Notes: generated by a model not told the origin, from the sequence alone. A DNA stretch of 64,000 bases from DASUHT01 sp038230835 (GCA_038230835.1 JBBRMM010000006.1:62001-126000); one strand, 5' to 3'. Shown: positions 52,803-63,103, counted from the stretch's first letter. Made by a program: numbers and translations.

Positions 52803-53157
52803 GAGTCCGCGTTTCGAGCGTGCGGGATTGTGGGTACTAGCGAAGTGGAGCCGGCGCGCTGTGGATCGGCAGTCAGTCCTACGACGCGCGGTCACCGTCC
52901 GACCTCCGGGCGCCAGCCAACCCGTCCGCGCGGCTGGCGTCCCGGTTGACTTATGCTCATCTCCCAGCTTCGGCTGGGCCCGGGCGCCCCGTAGCTCCGC
53001 ACCCCCCACCCGCGTGGCCGCGGGGCGTCCCCTTTTCCTCCAACGAGTCGGTCGGCTGCACGAACGGTGTGTGCGGGCTGGCGCGGGTTTCCAGTCTTTG
53101 TGGTATAGCTTTACGGGTTCTCCCCCTCCCGACTTGGACGGATCGGAGGGTGGTGAC
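52803..53157. other. Intergenic, nothing recognised
   Basis: 355 bases between the cupin gene and a small ORF. Frames on both strands are open in places but show no family resemblance; no tRNA-like or repeat structure was noticed. Confidence 0.5.
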
Positions 53158-53415
53158 ATGCGGGGGAGGTTCAGGATCGAGGTTCGGTTCGACGACGGTC
53201 GCGTGTCGACCGCGTCGAGTGTCAAGGCGGCGAGAAGGTTCGTCGAGTCGCAACGCGGCGCGGCCGAAATCTGGTCGGTGTGGCCAAACGATCTGGGTGT
53301 GGGCACCCGGATCGACCGCGTTGAACCGCGCCGCTGCGACGCGCCTCCGGATACTCGATCGGGTGCATCGGCTCACCATGGCCATGATGGCGGGAACGTT
53401 GCAGCGGGTGGATGA
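53158..53415 (+). CDS. Hypothetical protein (85 aa)
   Basis: 85 aa from ATG 53158 with a GGAGGG site 7 bases before. Begins RGRFRIEVRFDDGRVSTASS, then a helix VKAARRFVESQRGAAEIWSV and strand VGTRIDRVEPRR; the tail is low-complexity. The compact beta-alpha-beta look suggests a real small domain of unknown role. Codon pattern resembles the small genes after it. Confidence 0.45.
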   Translation: MRGRFRIEVRFDDGRVSTASSVKAARRFVESQRGAAEIWSVWPNDLGVGTRIDRVEPRRCDAPPDTRSGASAHHGHDGGNVAAGG

Positions 53416-53588
53416 TCGCGCTGTGCCGGTCATCCACCCAGAGTTCCGCGAGCAAACTCTGGCCGCGCGGATCACCCAGGGCGTCTTGGAGCACGACTCG
53501 GTGCGGCCACCACGGCGCCGTGGTGGCCGCTTTGCTGTACCCCGTCGATCACGCGATCGCTGAGGTCAGTCTAGGCAAGGGACCAACG

Positions 53589-53765
53589 GTGCACCCCGAT
53601 CGGTGGTACGTGCATCTTTTGGACGGATCGGGCCAGTGTTACGGCCCCTACACGACGCTCAAAATGGCGATCCGCGTGATGGTGGAGCGACTCCCCCGGA
53701 CTCGCGCGTGGCGGATCGAGTACCTCAAGGACCCGCCCGAACGCCTGCGCCGCCCTGCTGCCTAG
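53589..53765 (+). CDS. Hypothetical protein (58 aa)
   Basis: The C-terminal part of a longer open frame; the likely start is GTG 53589 after an AAGGGA site. VHPDRWYVHLLDGSGQCYGP, then TTLKMAIRVMVERLPRTRAW and RIEYLKDPPERL form a plausible small alpha/beta domain. The upstream part of the frame (from 53412) is Ser/Arg-rich and looks non-coding. Family unknown. Confidence 0.45.
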   Translation: MHPDRWYVHLLDGSGQCYGPYTTLKMAIRVMVERLPRTRAWRIEYLKDPPERLRRPAA

Positions 53766-53807
53766 ATCCGACGCGGTTCGCAAGCTCGCAGCTCACCCCT
53801 CGCCCGC

Positions 53808-54131
53808 ATGCGCCGAGCGATCCAAGGAGGAAGCGTCGAAGTCGCGCTACTCGAGGCCGCCGAAGTCCGGCACGTCGGCCTGGACGACGCCCTCGCCCTT
53901 TGCCTGCTCCTGCGCGGCGACCGCCGCTACGACGCAGCCGCGCGGCGGTCGCTCGTGCGGCTCCTGACTGAAGCCGGCGACGTGACGCTCTCAGAAGTCG
54001 CCGACGCCGCCGCGGCGTTCCAAGCGTTGGCCAGCCCTGCCGCGGCTGCGAGGGCGCCGCTGAACGTCCTGCGGGCCTGCCTGATGCGACGCGGGATGCG
54101 ACTCACGCCACCCGCCGGCCGTGGCGCATAA
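53808..54131 (+). CDS. Hypothetical helical protein (107 aa)
   Basis: 107 aa. Helical: VEVALLEAAEVRHVGLDDAL, ALCLLLRGDRRYDAAARRSL, VRLLTEAGDVTLSEVADAAA. Resembles small actinobacterial proteins of unknown function that flank accessory islands. The ATG at 53808 follows an imperfect site. The 285 bases after it (54132-54416) hold nothing recognisable. Confidence 0.5.
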   Translation: MRRAIQGGSVEVALLEAAEVRHVGLDDALALCLLLRGDRRYDAAARRSLVRLLTEAGDVTLSEVADAAAAFQALASPAAAARAPLNVLRACLMRRGMRLTPPAGRGA

Positions 54132-54416
54132 CCACTCAGGCTCGGTCTCGTGCTCCGGTGAGGTCGCGCCGATGCATGCACTGGCGGCCCGTGCTGGGTG
54201 TGGGCATAACCGGCGCTCGCTGCCATGGAGGGGCCTGACGTCGCGCGGCATCCCGATCGGGCGTATCGAGGTGTCGCGCGGCAGTCAGTTGCCAGGCGCC
54301 GGTCGCCGGCCTCCTGCTGGAGGTGGGTGGTCAGCGATCCGACGCTGGATCAGTCGATAGCCGTCCGCGGTGGCTTGAAACGGTGCGCAGTCACCCTCGA
54401 GGTGCGCCTTTCCGGC

Positions 54417-55091
54417 TCAGTGCTGCGTGGTCGTTGGGGCGCGGTTGAGGCGTGCAAGCACGTGAGTCGTGACGCTCTCGACCGTGGCTGACGGCGCGAT
54501 GAACGCGAAGCCCAGCCGGGTCTGGCCGTTGGCTGCCGAAATGGCGCTCTTGATGCGCGCATCACAGTCGATCTCGCCCTCGATGAACCTGCAATACAGG
54601 CGCATGCGATCACCGGTCCGCGGCCGCGAGTCGGCAACCGTCGCGCCGCATCCGGTCTGCGACAGGTCAACGATCTGCGCGCTCACCGATTCTCCGGGCA
54701 CCAGCCGACCACACACCTGGGCGGTCAGCGTCGCCTGCGCCGCCAGGTCAACGCGCTCGCTCGCTCGCGTAAACCCATCCGCGGTCGCCTCGACCACAGC
54801 GACCAAAAGCGCTGCGCGCTTTTCCGAATGAACCTGGGCGTCGGTGATTACGACGCTGACGCGGTGCGGCACCCCGGCGATCACCAACCGACACGCCAAC
54901 CGCATGTCTTGGGCGATCTGAAGCCGTGGAGCGCTCGCGCGTACTGCTGCACCCTCGCAGCCGATCGTCCACACCTCCACCAACGCGCCGCTTTCCGAGA
55001 CCATCTCAACCGCAGACGCGTCAACTAGCAGCTGGGCGACAACCGCGAGCAGGTCGTCGGAGTCGGTGTGGGAGGCGTCTTCATCGCCCAT
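54417..55091 (-). CDS. PilZ-domain protein
   Basis: 224 aa with two halves: an N-terminal YcgR-N-like beta domain (about 20-105) and a C-terminal PilZ domain where SAQIVDLSQTGCGATVADSR carries the D/N-x-S-x-x-G c-di-GMP motif, followed by GDRMRLYCRFIEGEIDCDAR and GQTRLGFAFIAPS. The first PilZ motif (RxxxR) is weak (SERVDLAAQATL), so binding may be impaired. Divergent from a broken paralogue 100 bases away. Confidence 0.7.
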   Translation of the reverse strand: MGDEDASHTDSDDLLAVVAQLLVDASAVEMVSESGALVEVWTIGCEGAAVRASAPRLQIAQDMRLACRLVIAGVPHRVSVVITDAQVHSEKRAALLVAVVEATADGFTRASERVDLAAQATLTAQVCGRLVPGESVSAQIVDLSQTGCGATVADSRPRTGDRMRLYCRFIEGEIDCDARIKSAISAANGQTRLGFAFIAPSATVESVTTHVLARLNRAPTTTQH

Positions 55092-55191
55092 AGCGTCCGT
55101 ATCGACCGATACTTATGCGGCCTTGATCGTGGTTGGCGTGTCGGCGAGTAAACGGCGGCCCGCGTCGGATCGGGAGTGGGGCTTTAGTGGG

Positions 55192-55776
55192 ATGATCGTC
55201 GCGCCGATCATAAGCGGGATCTTGGCGGTCTCTTCCCAACATCTGGTTGATCTTGCGCGGTGTGCGTTGCCGTCTGCGCCGTGTGTGATCGAGATGATCT
55301 TCGAAGACGGAGGCTCGTTTCCGGTGTCGCTGCTCGGGTACGAGGACCATGTGGTGTGCTTGCATGCGCCGCGCGCCGTGCGGTTCGTGATCAGATGCGG
55401 CTGTTCACGCGGATCAGCGATGAGCAGGGCTGCGGCTATGAAGTCGAGCTCACGATCGTCGAACGCTTCTTCCACACCGGCGAGGAGGCCTTGGTACACT
55501 CGACGGTGACAGCGGTACGCCGACGCAAGGGCCGACGGTTGGCGCCTCGAGTCACGGTTGCCGAAAAGGCTACAGCACGTGTCGCGTCTTCGACTTCGCT
55601 GCCGATCGGCGCCGAACCGGACGTGCGCATGATCGACGTGTCTGCCACCGGCCGGGCATTTTCGACTCCCCAACCGCGCCGGACGGTCATGGCCGCACCG
55701 CCACACCGGCACGGTCAAAGCCACCGTCGGTGCCGGCGGAGTCGGCGTAGCCCTGCTTCAACCTGCGCGTGCATGA
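55192..55776 (+). pseudogene. PilZ-domain protein, frameshifted
   Basis: First frame from ATG 55192: VDLARCALPSAPCVIEMIFE, DGGSFPVSLLGYEDHVVCLH. One base is missing near 55385-55395, after which QMRLFTRISDEQGCGYEVEL, RRRKGRRLAPRVTVAEKATA and VRMIDVSATGRAFSTPQ continue in another frame. A second shift near 55680 would be needed to reach a natural end (ATVGAGGVGVALLQPARA, stop 55774-55776). Paralogue of the divergent PilZ gene. At least two lesions make real decay likely. Confidence 0.6.
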
Positions 55777-56050
55777 TCGTCCCATCTCCGGAGTATCGCA
55801 AGCAGCCCTGATAGCTCCGAGCGCGCACTCCTGGCAGTCCGCCGAGCCATGTCCTGGCGACTCCGCGTGCTTCTTGCAGACCAGCTTGACGTGCCGGCCG
55901 GTGAGCCAGTGCTTCACAAGCTCCGATGCTGAGGGCCGAAACACCCCACTGAGTGGCGTCGGGCCAGCGTTGACAGGTAACTTGGGTTGGTGCACCAGGC
56001 AGTCCGGGAGGCGCGTAGCGCTGGAGGGGCTGTCCGGCGGCCGGCTCAGA

Positions 56051-56410
56051 ATGGGTCGCTTGACCAAGGAGGAGATTGGGTTGAGCGAGCAGCGGAAGTA
56101 TCGGAGTTGGACGGCGCGGCAGAAGCTGGAGATCGTGCTAGCGGGGCTGCGTGGGGATCGCAGTGCGCGGGATGTGTGCCGGGAGTATCGAATCTCCGAG
56201 GCGCTCTACTACGGCTGGCGCGACAAGCTGTTGGAGGGTGGCAAGGCGGCGTTGGCGGGCACGCAGGATCGACATGGGGAGCGCGATTTGCGGCGGAAGG
56301 GCGCCGAGCTGAAACGGGCGCTGGGCCGCAAGACGTATGAGTTGGAGATCGCGGGAAAGCCTCCGCGGGCTGGGAGTGAGCGTGCGCGTCGTGGTGGTTG
56401 TAGCACACCG
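56051..56410 (+). mobile_element. IS3-family transposase OrfA remnant
   Basis: Helix-turn-helix OrfA: YRSWTARQKLEIVLAGLRGD, RSARDVCREYRISEALYYGW, RDKLLEGGKAALAG, then LKRALGRKTYELEIAGK. The TTG at 56081, 8 bases after a strong AAGGAGG site, is a better start than ATG 56051. The normal LRGW(E) end and the beginning of OrfB are visible only in shifted frames, and the OrfB catalytic domain is missing. No terminal inverted repeats were identified. A dead insertion-sequence fragment. Confidence 0.7.
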
Positions 56411-56505
56411 GGGTGTCTGCCGCAGCTCGTCCGACGCGACCGCGGATCGCTTCTCGTGGAAGGGACGGCGGTTGCGGCGGTTCCGAACCAGTGCCGCCAC
56501 ACCAA

Positions 56506-57357
56506 TCAGCCGGAGGTGGCCCCCGCGGGCAGGCGGACGCTGTTGATGATGGGTTGCGCCAGCGGCGTGAGGCCTTCCAGCTGGGCGTGGGTATCCGCCG
56601 AGAGTACTACGAACAGGGTATGCGTGGTTCCGCCGACCTTGATCGTTGCGATGTCGATACGTACCTCGTTGCGCCCGCCGATGCTGAAGTACTCACTGAG
56701 GTTGTCGGGCCGTGCGAACAGGTCTGCGCATCGTGGATTGTACGGGCAGGCGCTGTCGCCGTAGCGGGCGCGGTGAGATATCCCGAGAACGACGCGGGTG
56801 GCCTTGATCCCGTCAACGCCAGTGACGGCTGTCGGAGGTGAGACGACCAGAAAGTCGGGGTTGTGGGTAAGCCAGGAGATGATGGCCTTGGGAGATTTAC
56901 CCACGTTGGGCAGAATCGTCGTTCCGTGGCCTGGACCTGAACTCTTTACCGCGAGCATGTCCTCCCAGAAGAAAACCCGATCATCCGGATGACCGGGTGG
57001 GATCAAGCTGAACTCCAGCCAGATGAGCGAGTGGCTCGACCAGCCACGGGGCACGGTTAGCGTCATGCCGGGCACGAAAGAATGAGCGCCGGTACCCGTG
57101 CTGTACGTGCCGGCGGCGAGGTTGCACGGGGAGTCGTTGCTGCAGTCCAGCGGGACGTCGACGGGCTTTGGCTGGGTCGTGGAACCGGCGCTGACCGCCG
57201 GCTGGGTTGCCGCAACGCTGCCTCCGCACGCGGCGAACAGAATGCTCAGCACAACCCACAACGTCCACGCGCCGAGTGCCCGCGCCGGCGCGTTCGCTGA
57301 GGCTGGTCCACGACTTGGAGACATCGGCGCTGCGGCATCCCGAACTTGTTGTTCCAT
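56506..57357 (-). CDS. Secreted lipoprotein of unknown function
   Basis: 283 aa from 57357, or a shorter form from the next ATG (MSPSRGPAS). Lipoprotein signal WTLWVVLSILFAAC with lipobox FAAC followed by GG. Mature part: Ser/Pro linker, then TLTVPRGWSSHSLIWLEFSL and FFWEDMLAVKSSG, a DUF-like extracytoplasmic domain with a pair of Cys (YGDSACPYNPRCADLF). The type is common beside LuxR-ATPase regulators in related actinobacteria. Ends about 100 bases from the IS3 remnant. Confidence 0.6.
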   Translation of the reverse strand: MEQQVRDAAAPMSPSRGPASANAPARALGAWTLWVVLSILFAACGGSVAATQPAVSAGSTTQPKPVDVPLDCSNDSPCNLAAGTYSTGTGAHSFVPGMTLTVPRGWSSHSLIWLEFSLIPPGHPDDRVFFWEDMLAVKSSGPGHGTTILPNVGKSPKAIISWLTHNPDFLVVSPPTAVTGVDGIKATRVVLGISHRARYGDSACPYNPRCADLFARPDNLSEYFSIGGRNEVRIDIATIKVGGTTHTLFVVLSADTHAQLEGLTPLAQPIINSVRLPAGATSG

Positions 57358-57394
57358 CCTGCGCCGATGTTAGGCGAGGCTCCGCCCCTCGGAA

Positions 57395-60176
57395 TCACCG
57401 AAATCCGTGCGTTTCTGCGTCTCCGCGAGCAGTGGCCAGCCGGTTTGCCAGCTCGGTGCGAGACCGGACGCCAAGTTTGCGGAAGATCCGCTTCAGGTTG
57501 GCCTCGACGGTGTTCACGCTCACGAAGAGCATGCGCGCGACCTCGCGGTTCGTGCGGCCTTCGGCGACGAGATGGGCTACCTGCTGCTCGGTGGGCGTCA
57601 ATCCCGTAGGTGACGGTGCGCGCCCGCCGATCCGTGCCAGTTCCGACCTGGCCTTCTCGGCCCATGCCGGCGCGCCGAGTTGCTCGAAGATTGCCAGCGC
57701 ACGAGTGAGCGTGGCGCGGGCGGGTGCCTTCTGCTTCATCCGCCGCTGGACCCCGCCGGTTACAAGCAACGTTCGCCCGAGCTCGAACGGCTGGGGATCG
57801 CCGTCGTGCCGCTCGAGCGCACGCCGCAGGTGCGTCATGGCGCCAGGTGGATCGCCAAGGGCGGACGAGACGAGACCGCGGCAGCGGGCGCCCGTTGCCA
57901 GCGCGAGCCGTCGGTCGAGGCGCTGCCCTTGTTCCTCGAGCCGGTCGCTCAAGCATCTGGCCTTCTCGAAGTCGCCGAGCGCCACAAGCGCTTCGACCTC
58001 GTCAGGCACGAAGGGGAACGCGCCCGGCTCGCTGAGCCCCATCGCGGCGGTGGCTGCGGCGGCCGGTTCAAGCCAGGCGTGGGCGGCAGCGGGCCGATCG
58101 AGTGAGAGTTCGAGCAAGCCGAGCACTGACCGGCAGCGGATCTCGTTCCATCGATCCCCCGTCCGCTCACACACCGCAAGGCCGTCGCTCGCTTCCCGCC
58201 TAGCGGCGACAAGATCTCCCCTCGCGCAAGCGAGCGCCGCCCGCAGTGGATGTAGCTCGCCGAGGGTTTCGCTCAGCCCCGCTTCGAGTGCGATCTGCTC
58301 TGCCTCCTGTGTGTGCGCCGCCGCGAGCTCCCACCGTCCGGCGCGATATTCGACCTCCCCCAGACGGGAAAGAATTACCCAACACGCCGACTCATGGCCG
58401 TGCCGTCGGTAGCGTGCGAGCTCGGAGGTGAGCATTTGTCGAGCCTCATCCAGCTCTCCTGCCCAGGTGAGCTGCCGTCCGAGACACGTCGCAGGCGAGG
58501 CTAGGTCGGCGTGCGCAAGCGGGCCCTGAAACGACAGAGCCTGTGCCAGCAGGTGCTCGGCCGGGCGCCCGGAGAGGCACTCGGCCAGTGCGAAGACCGA
58601 GAGCGCCAGTCCACGAACGAACGGACGGTCTTCGATGCCCTCAGCCACCACCACGGCTTCGCGACCCCGTTGGACCGCCGCGGCAAGGTCACAACTATCC
58701 ACCCCCACCCAGCACAGATCGGAGAGAATCCTCGACCGCAGACCGGCGTCGTCGCCAACCTCCACAAGCGCCTGTTCGAGCAATTCCGAGACACGGCGGA
58801 CATCTGGCCAGCTGAATACCGACAGCAGGTACAACGCGTCCGCCCGCTCCTCGCACGCCTCCAGGTCGCGGAGGATGGTTGCCATGATGCTCCTCGCACC
58901 GTCGGGATCGCCCGCGTCGTACAGATTGCCGGCCAGGGATGTCGCCCGCCTCCGGTGCGACTCGGCATCGTCCGCCGGCGTCGCGGCGAGAGCGAGCTCG
59001 CACAGATCGGCGGCCGATTGCGGCGCGCCCCGAGCCCGGGCGTGCAGAGCCGCCCGATCGAGCGTCGCCGCGACGTGCTCGTCGGGATGAGACACTGACA
59101 ATGCGAGGTGCCGGCCATGCTCCTCCGGGTCGGAAATGATCTGCGCTAGTCGATGGTGCACAGCTCGCCGCGATGACGCCGACGCGTCCGCGTAGATGGT
59201 CGAGGCGAACAACGGGTGCGTGAACTCGATCCGAGTCCCGCTCGCATGCGCGATGCCTGCGCGCTCGACGTCATCAAACGGCGCCAGGTCATGGACCGCC
59301 TCGAGGAGGCCGACGGTCGGAGTTGCCGCGGACGCGACGACAAGCAGGCCGTCGCGTGCCTCCGCGGAAAGCCGTGCCAGCCGGCCGCGAAGCAGACCTT
59401 GCAGGTCGGGCGGCACCGGCAGCGGCTGCCCCGGCCCAGGGCGAGTCCCCCTGTCGTATCAGCTCACGGCCGATCTCGAGCCCGTAAAGAGGGTTCCCGG
59501 CTGCCGTCTCGTGAATACGCTTGACGAGCGGATGGGAGAAGCGACACTTCAGTCGATGGCGCAGCAACCGCCCCAGGGTTTCCAGGGCGATCGGTCTGAG
59601 CACCATCCGGCAGAACTCCGACGGGAACATCGCCGCGAGATCCAGGTGCCCGAGCGGGGCGGCGCTGCGCCTTGTCGCCACCACGGTGACCGGCTCTTCG
59701 CGCAGCCGCCGGAGCGCGAACCCGAGCGTGCGGGCAGACGGCGCGTCCACCCACTGCAGGTCATCGATCGCGATAGTGAGCGTTCCCTCGGTGGCGAGGC
59801 GGCGCAACGCTCCCAGCGCTCCCAACGAGACCGCCCGTGGATCCGGCCGAGCAGCCGAGGACGCTGTCAGCAGCAACGCCGCCTCAAGGGCGCGTGCCTG
59901 CGGCAGCGGCAACTCGTCTATCACTCCGCCAACCACCGGCTCGAGGAGATCACCCAGCAGCGTGAACGACAACTTGGTCTCCGCCTCCGAGGTGCGCGAG
60001 ACGAGCACGCGACCTCGCGCCTGCATCAGCTGCACCGCTTCCCGCCAAATCGTGGTCTTGCCGATTCCCGCCTCCCCCGCGATCAGCACGGCCCGGGGGC
60101 CGCGCCCATCATCAGCAAGGAATTCCGCGATTTCGGCGAGCTCATCCTCCCGCCCAAAGGTCAGGTCTGGAGTCAC
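57395..60176 (-). CDS. LuxR-family ATPase regulator (AAA/TPR/HTH), one-base frameshift as read
   Basis: About 926 aa when joined, from GTG 60176. N-terminal P-loop ATPase: FGREDELAEIAEFLADD, Walker A GEAGIGKTTIWREAV, Walker B IAIDDLQWVDAPSAR. An extra base in the CCCC run at 59429-59432 (minus strand GGGG) shifts the frame between RQGDSPWAG and QPLPVPPDLQGLLRGRLARL. Then come long TPR-like helices and a C-terminal LuxR HTH (LTPTEQQVAHLVAEGRTNRE, FVSVNTVEANLKRIFRKLGV). Large MalT/LAL-type transcriptional activator. Homology is continuous, so the indel may be an assembly error. Confidence 0.85.
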
Positions 60177-60192
60177 GATCAGGACGTCCCGG

Positions 60193-60435
60193 TCACGTCT
60201 CGCCCTCTTTCTTGGCTTCGACCACTCCGATCGCTTCGCCGTCGACGTAGGCCAGGTCATCGGCTCGACCGTGGGGCGGTGCGAGCACGAACTCCCGCAG
60301 CGCAACGCCGCGACCGGCGGCGAGGTTCACCTGCGCGTAGCCCTGCACCTTCCAGCCCGCTTGGTCGGGCATGCGATCGATCTCGACCTGAGCCCGAGCC
60401 TCGGGCGTGAGGTATGCGAGATTCGGGTCAGCCAC
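60193..60435 (-). pseudogene. Type I restriction R subunit, N-terminal stub
   Basis: 80 aa from GTG 60435. Homology to the start of EcoEI-type HsdR: NLAYLTPEARAQVEIDRM, GWKVQGYAQVNLAAGRGVAL, REFVLAPPHGRADDLAYVDG and EAIGVVEAKKEGET, which includes the conserved nuclease-domain Asp and E-x-K. The frame then stops and the remaining ~900 residues (helicase) are absent, replaced by the LuxR regulator gene 16 bases on. A broken restriction gene. Confidence 0.65.
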
Positions 60436-60476
60436 GGTGGCTGGCGCTTGGTGGGAGGGAGCCCATCGGCCCACGT

Positions 60477-60705
60477 TATCGGGGAGTGCGGACTCCGAGC
60501 AACCACGACGGCGCGAAGCTCTCAAACCACGCCCCGATCACCGTACTCTGTGAACCCGCGGCGTCCATGACCACGCGCAGATCCTCCGCTCTGGTCTCCA
60601 AGTTCGGAACAGCGACGTTTCGGCTCGACAAGCCAGTCGCACGCTAGTGATGCAGGATCAACCGGGCAAATGACGCCAACCCCTCAAACCACGCTCGCTC
60701 TGACG
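60477..60705 (-). pseudogene. Alpha/beta-hydrolase (hydrolase-cyclase type) relic
   Basis: On the minus strand: WFEGLASFARLILHH, stop (TAG at 60644-60646), then RATGLSSRNVAVPNLETRAE and DLRVVMDAAGSQSTVIGAWF, ending at a TAA. This parallels RFMRRLSRGMRVLQFDKRGT and DRIIGAPDLETRMDDVRAVM of the 49.8-51.2 kb hydrolase-cyclase. Only about 70 codons remain and they contain a nonsense codon. A second, more decayed member of that family. Confidence 0.5.
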
Positions 60706-60917
60706 CCAACCACCACATTGAGATTCCCCGCGAGACCCGTGGCCTGGAAGTCTCCGTCAAACCCGGGATGGCTCAAACTGTCGCGCCCCGCAGAGGGGTT
60801 GGCGCCCCGTCGGATGAGCGGTCGCGCCGGATCGGCGCCCTGGGCTCGGTGGCCTCGGCGATGATCTGGTAGCGTTTCGACGGGACTGGTCGTCGAAGGG
60901 CGCGGGAGGGGACCGTG

Positions 60918-62063
60918 ATGCGGATCAGGGTTGGCGTGGGCGTGATGGTGCTTGTGGCTGGGGTCTTGTGTGTGGCTGTGGCCGCGTCGGCAGCTGCGCA
61001 ATGGTATCGAACGCTCTCGCCGGGCGGCAATCCCACGTCGATCGAGGCGTTGAATCTCAGTTCGGACGGATCCGTGTGGGCCGTCGGGGGTTTGCACACC
61101 GCTTCGCACTACGATCAGCCCACGGCCTGGCGGTTCGCCAAGAAGGTCTGGCAGGCTCAGACGATTCCCGTTGACCTGAGCAACCGCTGGGGGTATCTCA
61201 CGGCGGTGGCGTCCGCTGGCGCGGAGGCGTGGGCTGCGGGGTATACCGTCAATCAAACCACCGGCAATCCCGCACCGCTGGTCGCCCACTGGGACGGCAG
61301 CGCGTGGAACGTCGTTGGCGAGCAGTGGATCGCCCCACTCGGCTCAGACGGAGTGTTTCGCGCGGTCGTGGCGCGATCCGCCAGCGACGTGTGGGTGCTC
61401 GGGGACGACAATTCCAATGGGTCGGCGATAACCACCCCGCTGCTTTGGCACTTCAACGGCTACGTGTGGTCGCGACAACCGGCGATGCCGATCCGAAACC
61501 CCGCATGTGTGGCCGCCTATGGCCTCGCACTCACAGGGGCGGTCGAAACCGTTGACGGTCTGTACATCTCCGGCAACTGCACAACCTCGGAATTCCGATC
61601 GGCCGGGCTGGTCGAGCGCTTCGGTAGCCGCTGGACGGGTGTGCTCAAACTCGCGTCTGGCTCTGCTGTCAACGGACTCGCCGCCGACTCCGCCGGCACG
61701 ATCTGGGCGGTCGGTGACACGATCGGCTCGGACGGGTTCGCAACCGGGGCCGCGTGGACCGGTGGGCCGACCGCCTTGTCGTTGGTCGCCATTCCGGCGC
61801 CGCACGCATCGACGCTTGGATCGGTGGCAACCAATGGCACCCGGGTCGAGATGGCAGGGGAGATCGAGGACTCAGGGCCGTCGCCGCTTTTGATCTCAGG
61901 GTCGAGCGGCATCTGGAAGGTCGAGTCGGTGCCCTACGACCGAGGCCTATCCGGAGTCGCGATCAGCGCCGCCGGCAAGGTGTGGGTCAGCGGACCGGTG
62001 TTCGGCGGCTGGTTCGGCAACACCGAACCCGACCCCGCGGTCCTCACCCGCGGACATGGCTGA
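60918..62063 (+). CDS. Secreted beta-propeller-like protein
   Basis: 381 aa; ATG 60918 follows a GGAGGGG site 7 bases upstream (GTG 60915 also in frame). N-terminal signal VGVGVMVLVAGVLCVAVAAS ending in ASAAA, a probable signal-peptidase I site. Repeated blades with SVWAVGGLHT, AEAWAAGYTV, SDVWVLGDDN, TIWAVGDTIG, KVWVSGPVFG, typical of WD-like/BNR exported repeats. No catalytic motif. Probably a secreted binding protein. Confidence 0.65.
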   Translation: MRIRVGVGVMVLVAGVLCVAVAASAAAQWYRTLSPGGNPTSIEALNLSSDGSVWAVGGLHTASHYDQPTAWRFAKKVWQAQTIPVDLSNRWGYLTAVASAGAEAWAAGYTVNQTTGNPAPLVAHWDGSAWNVVGEQWIAPLGSDGVFRAVVARSASDVWVLGDDNSNGSAITTPLLWHFNGYVWSRQPAMPIRNPACVAAYGLALTGAVETVDGLYISGNCTTSEFRSAGLVERFGSRWTGVLKLASGSAVNGLAADSAGTIWAVGDTIGSDGFATGAAWTGGPTALSLVAIPAPHASTLGSVATNGTRVEMAGEIEDSGPSPLLISGSSGIWKVESVPYDRGLSGVAISAAGKVWVSGPVFGGWFGNTEPDPAVLTRGHG

Positions 62064-63037
62064 AGCCGCACCACGGCGCGGCGCCCAGCTTCGCGGCCGT
62101 CACCGCGCCATCCACAAGCTCAGCAGTATCCACCCTCGCGGCGGCGATCGTCGGCGCGGGGTACACCCCCGTCAAGTTCCCCGACGCAACACCAGTCGGA
62201 GCCGCATCCCCGCTATTCAGGCGACGCTACGCGCTGGAGAAGGCGTCGAGCCGAAGAGCAGCGATCCGCCCGCCGTGGAGGACGGAGAGGCGGCACTCGA
62301 CTGGGCAACGGGATGGTTTCGTTGGGTGCTCGAGCGGGAAACGTCGCCGTTGGCGCGGCGTCGACGCCGGCTTCCCGCGCCGACGCTCGCCGTGGAAGGA
62401 CGCGTCCGAGCCGGTATCCATGTTTAGACCGCCGGGTTTGTGGGGAGGATGTTGGGGCGGGCCGGGGAGACCCTGACAGTTGGGGCTTGTCCGACCCCCG
62501 GCCCGCTGATGGCCATTGGCTCGGAGTGTGCCAACTTCAGGAGCGGCCAGTGACTCGCTCTCGCTCGTGTTCGGTGGCCGTCGCCGTCGTGCCACCAGCG
62601 TGTCGCGAGGCACGCGACCCGATCGACGTGCTCGATATGCGGCCTGGCGTCATCATCCTGCTGCCCCTCATGGATCAGCGACGCGATCCGCTGCGCCTCG
62701 TCCACCATGCACCTGACGAACTCGCCCGCCGCCGCTTGGACCGCGAAGCCATGATCGAGGTCGGCGATCTCACGCGTCGCCCGGCGATCGCCTACGAATC
62801 GAGTTCGTGCCGACCGCGTCGTAGTTGCGCGGGCACACATGGCTCGGGTCGCGCCCCGGGGAGCTGCGTGGCATCGTCTGTTCGGGAAGGACGAGTCTTC
62901 ACTCGGTGCGTTGGAGTCGGTCACTGAAACGGCTGGCAACCGCAGAGCGCCGACACCGCGTCGCACCGGCCGGGTCTGACAGAGCGGTTCGGCTACGAGG
63001 TACCGCCAGTGAGGCATTTGAGTGCCGGGACTCGTGC
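62064..63037. other. About 1 kb without a convincing gene
   Basis: Several frames are open on both strands (a feature of high GC), including 62424-63017 minus with a helical stretch REIADLDHGFAVQAAAGEFV, but none has a recognisable family, ribosome site or consistent codon pattern. May hold decayed genes. Confidence 0.4.
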
Positions 63038-63062
63038 AACAGAGGGGTCAGACCACTCTGTT
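63038..63062. repeat. GGTCAGACC-centred palindrome, third variant
   Basis: AACAGAGGGGTC-A-GACCACTCTGTT: 12-base arms with one mismatch around a central A. Same GGTCAGACC centre as the elements at 3526-3564 and 20403-20426, but different outer arms. It lies 42 bases before the start of a broken hydrolase gene. Confidence 0.5.
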
Positions 63063-63103
63063 GCGTCCGGTCACGGTGGGTCGGCGTCGGATAGAGTCGC
63101 GGA

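Noticed and set aside
62424..63017. 197-codon minus-strand open frame
   Set aside because: No recognisable domain, no ribosome site, and plus-strand frames are equally open; not called as a gene.
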